The notes below the pieces were generated by a model. It was not told where the DNA came from. It ran no database searches and saw only the letters and a list, made by a program, of their open reading frames with translations. From JAKAXG01 sp035702985 (GTDB lineage: Bacteria; Actinomycetota; Acidimicrobiia; Acidimicrobiales; Palsa-688): a stretch of DNA of 64,000 bases. The stretch lies in the NCBI GenBank assembly GCA_035702985.1, contig DASSZD010000070.1, positions 14,744 through 78,743 on the forward strand, written 5' to 3'. This document shows positions 47,342 to 55,399 of the stretch, in pieces; within the stretch, counting starts at the first letter, position 1; each line of letters begins with the position of its first letter. A program made the position numbers and the translations under genes.

Positions 47342-48625
47342 TCAGAGCACGTGGCCGACCCGCCACCAGAACGACACCGGCGGGACGGCGTCCGAGGACG
47401 TGGCGTCGACCTGGTCGGGTGATCCGGACGGCACCTTCACGGTGGCCACCGGCACCCCCGCCCGCAGGCTGTGGCCCACCCCGGTCACCGAGACCGACAC
47501 CGGCAGGGCCAGCCCTCCCCACCCGACGGCGGTGATGCCCGTGGTGGTGACCGCCCTCGTCCGGCGGCCCTGCCGGCTGGTCACCGTCGCCACGGTGGTA
47601 CCGGCCGGCACCACGGTCACGGAGCGGACCGACGCCTTGACCGACGCCACGATGGTGTCGGCCGCCTGCCGGGCAGCCGCGTCGAGGACGGGGGTCGACA
47701 GGTAGCCGGGATCCTGGCCCAGGACCACCCCCAGGATGGTGAAGGACCGCCCGTCGACCGACTGGCGGTTGGCGAAGACCAGGCAACCGCCGGCCTGGGG
47801 CCCGGACCCGGTCTTCACCCCCACGTATCCCCCCGTACCGACGGCCCGGTTGAAGTTGACGAGCTTGCCGGCGACCGGCAGGGTCACCGCGGTCATCTGG
47901 ACGATCCGGGCGAATGTCGGGTCGCCCATGGCGGCCGCCGCCAGGCGGAGCTGGTCGCCGGCCGTGGAGCGGGTGGCGGCGGAGATGCCGCTGGCATCGG
48001 CGTAGGTGGTGCGGGACATGCCCAGGCGCTGGGCGGCCTGGTTCATCCTGGTGACGAAGGCCGCCTGGGACCCGGCGTCGTAGTCGGCGAGGATGGGGGC
48101 CACGTTGTTACCCGAGGCCACCAGGAGGCCCTCCAGGAGCTGCACCTCGTTGAGCACCTCGCCGGCCGCCACCGGAACGACCAGCTGCCCGGCACGGGAG
48201 CGCTGCTGCAGGTCCGCCACCTCGGCGGCGCTCACGGTGACGTCGAAGCCGTTCGTCCCCGCCTTCACCGGGTGATCCTGCAGGGTGACGTAGGCGGTCA
48301 TGATCTTGGCCACGCTGGCGATCGGCACCGGCGTCTGGGGACCGGAGGACCCGAGCGTCCCCAGTCCCTCCACCTCGGCGGCCGCCTCCCCGCTCTTGGG
48401 CCACACCGGGGCCGGCGGGGGTCCGGGAAAACGGACCGACGCCGGGAGGGCCCGCGCCACGACCAGCCGGGGCACCGGGGAGGTCACCGCCCGGACCGCC
48501 ACCACGGCGGCCAGCAGCACGATCACCCCGGCGACGAAGGCGATCAACCGCACCGGTACCCGGCGCTGGTGGCGGGTCGCGAAGCTGAGATTCCGGTTCC
48601 TGCGCTTGCGGTGCCGTCCAGCCAT
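47342..48625 (-). CDS. D-alanyl-D-alanine carboxypeptidase (peptidase S11, PBP5-type)
   Basis: A 427-residue serine peptidase that trims the pentapeptide of peptidoglycan. It has a basic cytoplasmic N-terminus (about 30 residues), a membrane helix 'LIAFVAGVIVLLAAVVAVRAV' and the catalytic set: Ser and Lys in 'PIASVAKIMTAY', 'LLVASGNNVAPILAD' (SxN), and 'GVKTGSGPQAGGC' (KTG). A C-terminal extension of about 90 residues is Val/Thr-rich and may be a beta domain on the cell surface. ATG 48625 was chosen over the upstream Met because the longer form adds only a few unsupported residues. Confidence 0.9.
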   Translation of the reverse strand: MAGRHRKRRNRNLSFATRHQRRVPVRLIAFVAGVIVLLAAVVAVRAVTSPVPRLVVARALPASVRFPGPPPAPVWPKSGEAAAEVEGLGTLGSSGPQTPVPIASVAKIMTAYVTLQDHPVKAGTNGFDVTVSAAEVADLQQRSRAGQLVVPVAAGEVLNEVQLLEGLLVASGNNVAPILADYDAGSQAAFVTRMNQAAQRLGMSRTTYADASGISAATRSTAGDQLRLAAAAMGDPTFARIVQMTAVTLPVAGKLVNFNRAVGTGGYVGVKTGSGPQAGGCLVFANRQSVDGRSFTILGVVLGQDPGYLSTPVLDAAARQAADTIVASVKASVRSVTVVPAGTTVATVTSRQGRRTRAVTTTGITAVGWGGLALPVSVSVTGVGHSLRAGVPVATVKVPSGSPDQVDATSSDAVPPVSFWWRVGHVL

Positions 48626-48693
48626 AGGCCGACCAGCGTGGCACAATCCGGGCCGGCCGCCGGGTACCCCTGACGCTTATCCTCGAGGAGCCG

Positions 48694-49485
48694 ATGCGAG
48701 CACCGGAGCTCATGCGAGCGGTAGAGGAAAGGCTGGGCGCGGCCGGCTGCGTGGCGGCCACCGAGGAGGCCGAGGAGCTGGTGGGGCGGGCCCCCGACCG
48801 GGCCACCGTGGAGGCATGGACCGCCCGACGGGCCGAAGGCGAGCCCCTGGCCTGGATCGTCGGCGCGCTGGAGTTCTGCGGGCGCGACATCGCCGCCACC
48901 GCCGGCGTCTACGTGCCCCGGCCCCAGACCGAGCAGCTCGCCATCAGGGCCGCCGGGCGGCTGCCACCGGGCGGCCGGGCCGCTGATCTGTGCAGCGGCA
49001 CCGGAGCGGTCGCCGCCCATCTCCGGGCCGCGGTGGCCGGGGCCCGGGTGGTGGCCACCGACATCGACCCCCGGGCTGCCGCCTGCGCCCGCCGCAACGG
49101 GGTGGCGGCCCTGGTCACCGATGTGGGGGCGGGCCTGCGGGCCGGGGTCTTCGACGTGGTGACGGCGGTCGCCCCGTACGTCCCGACCGCCGGCCTGGGC
49201 TTCCTCCCCTCGGACGTGCAGCGCTACGAGCCCCGGCTGGCCCTCGACGGCGGCCCCGACGGGCTCGACGTGGTGCGCCGGGTGGTGGCGGCGGCCTCCC
49301 GCCTGCTGCGCCCGGGCGGCTGGCTGCTGATCGAGCTGGGAGCCGACCAGGACGCCTCCCTGGGTCCGGCGCTGGCCTCGGGCGGGTTCGTCTCCACCCG
49401 CACCTGGCACGACGAGGAGGGGGACCTGAGAGGCCTGGCCACCCAACGCGCGCCGGGCCGGGACGGGGGCGTTTTGGCCACCTGA
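48694..49485 (+). CDS. PrmC/HemK-like methyltransferase with altered NPPY motif
   Basis: A 263-residue S-adenosylmethionine-dependent methyltransferase similar to the release-factor glutamine methyltransferase. The substrate-recognition region 'GEPLAWIVGALEFCGRDI' and the SAM-binding 'AADLCSGTGAVAAHLRA' are clear, and 'YVPRPQTEQLAIRAAG' is PrmC-like. However, the catalytic NPPY is replaced by 'AVAPYVP', losing the Asn and one Pro. It is therefore probably a paralogue with another target rather than the true PrmC. ATG 48694; it is divergent from the carboxypeptidase gene. Confidence 0.7.
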   Translation: MRAPELMRAVEERLGAAGCVAATEEAEELVGRAPDRATVEAWTARRAEGEPLAWIVGALEFCGRDIAATAGVYVPRPQTEQLAIRAAGRLPPGGRAADLCSGTGAVAAHLRAAVAGARVVATDIDPRAAACARRNGVAALVTDVGAGLRAGVFDVVTAVAPYVPTAGLGFLPSDVQRYEPRLALDGGPDGLDVVRRVVAAASRLLRPGGWLLIELGADQDASLGPALASGGFVSTRTWHDEEGDLRGLATQRAPGRDGGVLAT

Positions 49486-49531
49486 GCGCGGGTACCCATC
49501 AGTTGCTCAGCTACGGAAGGAGTGGAACAAG

Positions 49532-49630
49532 ATGGGAATGGAAGCGCGTGTGGGCCTCCTACTCGGAGCGGCAGCCTGCCTGCTGGCCGTCATGGTGGAC
49601 TGGGTGGTCGAGGAACTGACGGCCGACTGA
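49532..49630 (+). CDS. small single-helix membrane protein (32 residues)
   Basis: A 33-codon reading frame, MGMEARVGLLLGAAAC followed by LLAVMVDWVVEELTAD. It has one hydrophobic stretch (residues 7-25) and an acidic C-terminus. The support for a real gene is the AAGGAG ribosome-binding site at 49517-49522, ten bases upstream, and a perfect hairpin terminator starting 16 bases after the stop. It lies in its own small transcription unit or at the end of the PrmC-like unit, 46 bases downstream of it. No homologue is recognised; a membrane peptide is the only supportable description. Confidence 0.5.
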   Translation: MGMEARVGLLLGAAACLLAVMVDWVVEELTAD

Positions 49631-49645
49631 TCCGGTCCCGGCGGG

Positions 49646-49674
49646 GAAGGGCCCTCCTGCCAGGGGGGCCCTTC
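49646..49674. terminator. hairpin terminator
   Basis: GAAGGGCCC (49646-49654) and GGGCCCTTC (49666-49674) form a perfect 9-bp stem around an 11-base loop. It lies 15 bases after the stop of the small membrane-peptide gene and 15 bases past the 3' end of the convergent DUF4157 gene, so it can stop transcription from both sides. Confidence 0.75.
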
Positions 49675-49689
49675 GTCGCGTCTGGGGTG

Positions 49690-50355
49690 CTAGTGACCGC
49701 CCTGCTGGATGGTGTGGGTCAGCTCGTGGGCGAGCAGCTCGGTGCCGGCGCGGGTGTCGATCGACGGGGCGGACTCCCGGAAGAAGATGTCGGATCCCAC
49801 GGTGAACGCCTTGGCCCCGAACCGGTCGTTGAGGTCGGCGGACACCGAGCCGGTGTGCAGCCGGACCTGGCTGAAGTCGGCACCCCCGAACGCCTGCTCG
49901 AGGCGCTGGCGCTGGGGGCCGGGCAGCGGTGCGCCGCCCGAGGACCGGGCGCCGTGCAGCATCGACTCCGACTCGGCGGCGACCGGCCCCCCCTCGGCAC
50001 CGACCGGGCCGCCCGGGGACTCACCCGGTCGCACCTTCCGCCGCACGGCGGGAGCGGAACCGCCTGCCGGCTCCGACGCCGGATCGGTGGAGGGAGCGCC
50101 GGAGGCCAGGGCGTCGGCGACCCGGCGGGCGACCGCGTCGGCCTCCCGCTCGAACGGGTCGTCGGCGGCCCCCACCTGGAGGGCCCGCTGGACCCGCGAC
50201 AGCATGGCCAGGGTCGCCTGGTTACCGGCGGTCGCCTGCAGACCCTTGATCCCGGCGGCGCCTGTGGGGCGACCCGACCGGACCGGGGCGGGCGGCACGG
50301 CCCGATGCTCGGCGCCTGCCCTGTCCCTGCCCCGACGCGCCCCCGTATGTCCCAT
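49690..50355 (-). CDS. DUF4157 protein, eCIS-associated
   Basis: A protein of about 221 residues with the DUF4157 domain found in eCIS loci. The blocks 'GAADDPFEREADAVARRVADAL' and 'FGGADFSQVRLHTGS' with 'GAKAFTVGSDIFF' are characteristic, and the protein ends in the zincin-like 'LLAHELTHTIQQGG' (HExxH). Most DUF4157 proteins continue into an effector or toxin domain; this one stops right after the motif. The start is taken at ATG 50355; an alternative TTG at 50394 would overlap the AAA+ gene stop by four bases. It is the downstream partner of the AAA+ ATPase gene. Confidence 0.8.
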   Translation of the reverse strand: MGHTGARRGRDRAGAEHRAVPPAPVRSGRPTGAAGIKGLQATAGNQATLAMLSRVQRALQVGAADDPFEREADAVARRVADALASGAPSTDPASEPAGGSAPAVRRKVRPGESPGGPVGAEGGPVAAESESMLHGARSSGGAPLPGPQRQRLEQAFGGADFSQVRLHTGSVSADLNDRFGAKAFTVGSDIFFRESAPSIDTRAGTELLAHELTHTIQQGGH

Positions 50356-50390
50356 CGGTCGTAGAGGGTATTCGCCCCCGAACCGGAACC

Positions 50391-52292
50391 TCAAGGGTGC
50401 AGATCGGCGGGTGATACCAGACGTCCGGTTTTGCGCAGCTCCACGCCCACGGCTCTGAGCGCCAGCTCCATCGTGATGGGCGTGGCCGCCTCGGCGGCCA
50501 GGAACGCCGCGCCCAGCACCGAGTTGCGGATCACGCCCCCGGCTATCTCGAACCGCCGGGCCAGGGCGTCGAGGTCGAGGTCGGCCCCGATGGGGGCGCC
50601 GGGGGGGAGGCAGCGCTGCCAGATGCGGAGGCGTTCGGCCGGGCCGGGAAGGCCGAACTCCACCACCACGTGGAGGCGTCGGACGAAGGCCGGGTCGAGG
50701 TTGTTGACCAGGTTGGTGGCCATGACCGCCAGCCCCTCGTAGCGCTCGAGGCGCTGGAGCAGGTAGGCCACCTCGATGTTGGCGTAGCGGTCGTGGGCGT
50801 CGGACACGGCCGAGCGCTTGCCGAGCAGCGCGTCAGCCTCGTCGAAGAACAGGGCCACGTTGCTCGCCTCGGCGGCATCGAACACCCGGCTCAGGTTCTT
50901 CTCCGTCTCCCCGATGTACTTGCTGACCAGGTTGGCCAGGTCCACCGCGTAGAGGTCCACCCCCAGATCCCCGGCGATCACCTCGGCGGCCAGCGTCTTG
51001 CCCGTCCCGGACGGCCCGGCGAACAGGGCGACCACCCCTTTCGACGGTGACGGCGAGAAGCCCCACTCGTCGAACACCCGACGCCGCTGACGGCAGCGGA
51101 GGGCGATGGTCCGGATGAGCTCCTCCCGGTCGGAGTCCAGGACCAGGTCATCCCAGGTCCGGGCCGGGCGGATCCGGTTGGCGGTGGCCTCTATGTGACC
51201 GGCGGCCAGGCGGCGCACCGCGTCGGAGACGGACCCGCCCATGGCCGAGGCGGCGACCCCGGCCAGCTCCACCTGCTCGGCCCGCAGCGGCAGGCTGCGC
51301 TCCACCCCCGGCCCGAACGCTGCTTCCCACTCCTGGTCGGTCGCCTCCGCCGGGTCGACGGGCACCTCGGCCCACCCGGCCGGAAGGCAGGCCACCGGCA
51401 GGTCGTGGGGACTCACGATGCCCCAGCACAGGTGCCCGGCCGCCTCGATGCGGTCCCGGGCGGCCGGCGGCAGCTCGTCCTCGGCCTCCAGCACCACTCC
51501 CGCCCCGGCCAGCGTGGCCTGGCGGATCAGGGCGTCCCAGCCCGCTTCGGCCGCCGGCGCCACCGGCACCACCATGAACACATCCGGCCTGAGCGACCGG
51601 CAGACCGCGTCCCTGCGCCGCCGCCCGTCGGCCCCCGCCGCCACCGCCACCCGGAGCTCACCGGACCCGGGGGCCTCCAGCGACCTGACCCCGGCCGGCA
51701 GATCCGGGTCCCGGCCCTCCACCCCGTTGAGCCACCACATCACCGACGGGGCCACCTTGAGCGGCGCCGACGCCCAGGGACCGTCCGCCGGCACCTCGAC
51801 CAGACAGGCCCGGCGCAGCGGCCGGCCGGGGCCCAGCGCCGCCGTCCCGACCGGCCCGCACAGCTGCCCCAGGGTCCAGAGGGTCGGGCGCGCCGCCGTC
51901 ACGTCGTCGTTGAGGTAGCCGACCAGCCGCTGGCGGCGCACATCGCCCTCCACTGCGCACAGCACGGCCAGCACCGCCGCCTCGGGCTCCTGCAGGCCGG
52001 CCCGCCTGGCCAGGGTGGCGAACCGCCCGGTCCCGTCCAGAGAGGCGGCGAAACGCTTGGCCGCCAGCTCCACCCCCGAGGCCAGGCTCTGCTCCACCTC
52101 CTCGGCCCGCTCCCCGGCCACCTCCAGGCCGGGCAGCTCCCCCAGCAGGGCGGCCAGGTCGGTGTCGTCGACCTTGAGACCGGCCAGCGGGTCGGGACCC
52201 CGGTCCCGGGCCACCCGGGCCACCAGGGCGGCCCGCTGCAGGAGCACGTCGGCCAGGTCGGTCCAGCTGGCGTCTTCCCCATCGTCGGGCAC
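50391..52292 (-). CDS. eCIS-type AAA+ ATPase (Afp15/Cis15-like)
   Basis: A 633-residue protein with a long N-terminal region of about 370 residues and a C-terminal AAA+ module. Walker A 'FAGPSGTGKTLAAEVIAG' is near residue 424-441, Walker B 'ALFFDEADALLGKRS' near 479-493, and the sensor/arginine region reads 'GLAVMATNLVNNLDPAFVRRLHVVVEF'. Together with DUF4157 and DUF4255 neighbours it is the ATPase of an extracellular contractile injection system, thought to help assemble or load particles. GTG start at 52292. It is divergent from the DUF4255 gene across 148 bases. Confidence 0.85.
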   Translation of the reverse strand: MPDDGEDASWTDLADVLLQRAALVARVARDRGPDPLAGLKVDDTDLAALLGELPGLEVAGERAEEVEQSLASGVELAAKRFAASLDGTGRFATLARRAGLQEPEAAVLAVLCAVEGDVRRQRLVGYLNDDVTAARPTLWTLGQLCGPVGTAALGPGRPLRRACLVEVPADGPWASAPLKVAPSVMWWLNGVEGRDPDLPAGVRSLEAPGSGELRVAVAAGADGRRRRDAVCRSLRPDVFMVVPVAPAAEAGWDALIRQATLAGAGVVLEAEDELPPAARDRIEAAGHLCWGIVSPHDLPVACLPAGWAEVPVDPAEATDQEWEAAFGPGVERSLPLRAEQVELAGVAASAMGGSVSDAVRRLAAGHIEATANRIRPARTWDDLVLDSDREELIRTIALRCRQRRRVFDEWGFSPSPSKGVVALFAGPSGTGKTLAAEVIAGDLGVDLYAVDLANLVSKYIGETEKNLSRVFDAAEASNVALFFDEADALLGKRSAVSDAHDRYANIEVAYLLQRLERYEGLAVMATNLVNNLDPAFVRRLHVVVEFGLPGPAERLRIWQRCLPPGAPIGADLDLDALARRFEIAGGVIRNSVLGAAFLAAEAATPITMELALRAVGVELRKTGRLVSPADLHP

Positions 52293-52326
52293 GCCACAAG
52301 TGAACCAGACTGCGGGGAGGGACGCC

Positions 52327-52394
52327 TTTATACCCTTAGTTCTCCTACAAATAACGGAGAACGCGTAGAAACGTGGAATACCCGTGGCTATGCT
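52327..52394. promoter_or_regulatory. divergent control region between the eCIS genes
   Basis: The 148 bases between 52293 and 52440 separate the reverse ATPase gene from the forward DUF4255 gene and are less GC-rich than the rest. They contain a reverse-strand TATAAA (plus-strand 52327-52332), about 35 bases before the ATPase start, and a forward TATGCT (52389-52394), about 47 bases before the DUF4255 start. Both are plausible -10 elements without a clear -35, so specific sigma factors or an activator may be needed. Confidence 0.4.
52339..52362. promoter_or_regulatory. inverted repeat, candidate operator
   Basis: GTTCTCC (52339-52345) and GGAGAAC (52356-52362) are perfect 7-bp arms around an AT-rich 10-base spacer (TACAAATAAC). 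The element lies between the two putative -10 boxes of the divergent eCIS genes, a good place for a dimeric regulator to control both. No regulator gene is seen in this window. Confidence 0.45.
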
Positions 52395-52440
52395 CCTTTC
52401 ACGGGCGCGCCATGCTTCACAGGGGCGGAGGAGCTACACC

Positions 52441-53121
52441 GTGATTCAGTTCATAGACAGGGCCTTGGAGCAGTACCTGCGCCAGCAGGTACCGCTGCCA
52501 GAGTCCTCGATCGGGGTGTCGTTCGAACCGCCCGACAAGACGTGGGGGGCCGGCCTGAACCGACCCACCGTCAACGCGTTCCTCTGGAATCTGGCACCGT
52601 CGGCGACAGCCGCAGCCGCCGGGATGATGACCCGGCAGGGACCCACCGGGATCGAGCGCAGGCCGGGCAGCCCCATGATGGACTTCCACTACCTCGTCAC
52701 CGCCTGGGCCACCGAGCTGCGCGACGAGCACCAGCTGCTCGGGAGCATCCTCCAGACCGTCCTGACCGAGCGGGAGCTCGGCGACGACCTGATCCCCCCG
52801 GGGGTGGTCACCGGCCGGGCCTCCCTGTCCCTGGCCAGTTCCGACCACGGCGTCCCGGGCGAGTTCTGGTCGGCGCTCGGCGGCCGGCTCAAACCCGGCC
52901 TGCAGCTGCAGGTGACGGTGCCGGTGGACGTGTACGCCTGGAGGGAGACGGCCCGGCCGCCGGAGTCCATCGAGGTCGCCGTCGACGCATCGGTCGCGGT
53001 TGCTGCGCCCGAGGCGGCGCGCCGGGCCCGCTGGACGGCCGTGGAGCCCGGTTCACCCCGCCGCATCCGCCGCCTCGGCGCCGCGGTGGCGGAGACCGGC
53101 ACGGCCCCGCCGCAGGACTGA
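52441..53121 (+). CDS. DUF4255 (Pvc16 N-terminal domain) eCIS tail-terminator-like protein
   Basis: A 226-residue protein with the DUF4255 domain of eCIS. The hallmarks are the N-terminal 'IQFIDRALEQYLRQQV', 'SVSFEPPDK'-like 'GVSFEPPDKTWG', 'PTVNAFLWNLAPS' and 'FHYLVTAWATELRDEHQLLGS'. In characterised particles this protein (Afp16/Pvc16) caps the tube and sheath. GTG 52441 is chosen because it follows a GGAGGAG ribosome-binding site and matches the domain start. First gene of the forward operon; the anchored repeat protein follows 16 bases later. Confidence 0.88.
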   Translation: MIQFIDRALEQYLRQQVPLPESSIGVSFEPPDKTWGAGLNRPTVNAFLWNLAPSATAAAAGMMTRQGPTGIERRPGSPMMDFHYLVTAWATELRDEHQLLGSILQTVLTERELGDDLIPPGVVTGRASLSLASSDHGVPGEFWSALGGRLKPGLQLQVTVPVDVYAWRETARPPESIEVAVDASVAVAAPEAARRARWTAVEPGSPRRIRRLGAAVAETGTAPPQD

Positions 53122-53137
53122 ACGGACCGGCCCCAGG

Positions 53138-55399
53138 GTGAGAGCGCGCCTACTCAGCGACCGTCTGGCGGTCCAGCCCGGCCAGCCGGCCGTGGCGGTG
53201 GTCGAGGTCACGAACACGCTGGGCGTGATCGACGGCGTGACGGCCACGGCCCACCCCGGGCCCGGGCTCCATGTGGGCTGCGCCCCGTCCCTGCTGGCCC
53301 TGTTCCCCGATGCCAGCGGGCAGCTGACCCTGACCCTGACCGTCGACCGGCACTTCCCGGCCGGCGACCACCTGGTGACGGTGGAGGTGAGCTCCAGTGT
53401 GGAGCACGCCGAACGGGTCCAGCTGAGCCTGGCCGTATCGGTACAGCCGGTGGAGGCGGCCACCCTCACCGTGGACCCGCCGGCCCGGCGGGCCCATCGG
53501 GCCGCCCGCTACCGGGTCACCTGCGCCAATGACGGGAACACCACCCTCGACGTGCAGCTGGCCGCGGCGGACCCGGCCCGGGCCCTGACGGCCCGGCTGG
53601 CCCCGCCTTCGCTGCTCGTCCCCCCGGGCGGCGAGGGGGTCACCGAGCTGCGGGTGGTGGGCCGCCGGCACCTCCTCGGGACGGAACGGCGCCAGCAGCT
53701 CACGGTGGTGGGCCAGGCCGGGTCACTCGAGATGGGCGCCACGGTGGACTTCCGGCAGCGGCCGCTCGTCCCGGTCGGCGCCCGGACCTCGCTCATACTG
53801 GGCCTGATCGTGGTCCTGTGGGCGGCGGTGTTCCTGGTGGCCCTGCAGAAGGCCACCTCCAGCGACCCGCTCACCAAGCAGGTGCCTCCCTCGTTCTACG
53901 CGTCGGTGGCCTCGGCGGGGCATCCGGTGAGCGCCTCCGCTTTCGGGGTGCTGGGCCGGGAGGGACTGCTGGCCTCCGCCAGTGACGGGCCGGTACCCGC
54001 CGGTGCCGTGCCCAAGAGCGGGGTGGTCATAGGGGTGGGCGGCACGATCGCCGGGGTGGTCCGGGCCGCCAGCACCCAGGCCGGCATCGGGCGGATCACG
54101 GTGCAGGCCGTACGGGACTCCCCGAACGGGACGGTGCTGGTGTCCTCGGCGGCGACCGCCGCGGACGGCACCTACTCGCTCATCGGCCTGCTGCCCGGCA
54201 GCTACAAGCTGCACTTCAGCGCCACCGGATTCCAGGATCTGTGGTACCCCGACGCCGCCTCCGCGGCGGCCGCCTCGCCGGTCACGGTCGACGCCCAGGC
54301 CACCACGGCGGGTATCGACGCCACCGTCAGCGGCCAGCCCGGCTCCATCAGCGGCACCGTCGACACCGGCCAGACGCCGGCCCCGACGGTCACTGTCACC
54401 GCCATACCCGAGCAGGGCAGCACCGGGAGGGCCATAGCCACCGTCCAGACCGACGCCGCAGGCAACTACGCCATCCCCAACCTGGCCAGCCCCGGGTCCT
54501 ATGACCTGACCTTCACCGCACCCGGCTACCAGGTGGGCTCCGAGACCGAGGAGATCAGCGGCGGCGAAGCCCACATCGCCAACACCATCACCCTCAGCGC
54601 CGGGCCCGGAACTCTCGGAGGGGTGGTGACCGACGGCACCAACCCGCTGGGCGGGGTGACCATCACCGCCAACGCCGACGGCCAGACCGTGACCAGCGCC
54701 ACCCCGACGACAGGCACGGTGGGCCAGTTCTCCATCCCCAACCTCACCACCCCGGCCACCTACCTGCTCACCTTCACCAAGGCCGGCTACGGGACCGACA
54801 CCGTGGCCGAGCACCTCGGGCCGGGCCAGTCGCTGACCAACCTCGACGTGGTCCTGGCCGGCGGTGCCGGCCAGATCTCCGGCACCGTCACCGATACGAC
54901 CGGCTCGCCTCTCGGGGGTGTGGCCGTCAGCGTGGCCAACTCCCCCACCCCGGCCACCACCAACACCCTCACCGCCGGCAGCGTGGGCTCGTACGTGCTG
55001 ACCGGGTTGACCACCCCGGGCAACTACGCCGTCACCTTCTCGCGGCCCGGTTACCAGTCGCAGACCGTGGCCGTCCCTCTCGGGTCGGCCGGATCGGCCG
55101 CCGGGGTCGACGTGAAGCTGGCGCCCGAGACGGGCGCCGTCACCGGTACCGTCACCTCCTCCGCCGGCCAGGCCCTGAGCGGGGTGACGGTCAGCGCCAC
55201 CGACGGCACGACGACCACGGGGACCACCTCCACCTCGAGCCCGGCCGGTGGTTTCAGCCTGGGCGGCCTGGCCCCCTCGAGCTACTCGATCACCTTCAGC
55301 CTGGCCGGTTACCAGACCGAGACCGTACTGGTGCAGCTGCAGGCCGGACAGACCGCCAGGATCCCGGTGTCCCTGACCCCTGCCCCGACGGGACCCTGA
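53138..55399 (+). CDS. membrane-anchored carboxypeptidase-regulatory-repeat protein A (eCIS-linked)
   Basis: A 753-residue protein. Residues 1-212 hold two predicted beta-sandwich domains without a signal peptide (VQPGQPAVAVVEVTNTLG; YRVTCANDGNTTLDVQLA). One membrane helix, 'SLILGLIVVLWAAVFLVAL', covers about 218-237 with an Arg just before it, suggesting N-inside. The rest has five carboxypeptidase-regulatory-like repeats of about 80 residues, each with 'G.I/V.G.V', a loop and '..NYxLTFxxxGY'. No peptidase catalytic domain is present, so it is structural or binding. GTG 53138; its stop overlaps the next start (TGATG). Role proposed: anchor or surface partner of the injection system. Confidence 0.8.
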   Translation: MRARLLSDRLAVQPGQPAVAVVEVTNTLGVIDGVTATAHPGPGLHVGCAPSLLALFPDASGQLTLTLTVDRHFPAGDHLVTVEVSSSVEHAERVQLSLAVSVQPVEAATLTVDPPARRAHRAARYRVTCANDGNTTLDVQLAAADPARALTARLAPPSLLVPPGGEGVTELRVVGRRHLLGTERRQQLTVVGQAGSLEMGATVDFRQRPLVPVGARTSLILGLIVVLWAAVFLVALQKATSSDPLTKQVPPSFYASVASAGHPVSASAFGVLGREGLLASASDGPVPAGAVPKSGVVIGVGGTIAGVVRAASTQAGIGRITVQAVRDSPNGTVLVSSAATAADGTYSLIGLLPGSYKLHFSATGFQDLWYPDAASAAAASPVTVDAQATTAGIDATVSGQPGSISGTVDTGQTPAPTVTVTAIPEQGSTGRAIATVQTDAAGNYAIPNLASPGSYDLTFTAPGYQVGSETEEISGGEAHIANTITLSAGPGTLGGVVTDGTNPLGGVTITANADGQTVTSATPTTGTVGQFSIPNLTTPATYLLTFTKAGYGTDTVAEHLGPGQSLTNLDVVLAGGAGQISGTVTDTTGSPLGGVAVSVANSPTPATTNTLTAGSVGSYVLTGLTTPGNYAVTFSRPGYQSQTVAVPLGSAGSAAGVDVKLAPETGAVTGTVTSSAGQALSGVTVSATDGTTTTGTTSTSSPAGGFSLGGLAPSSYSITFSLAGYQTETVLVQLQAGQTARIPVSLTPAPTGP

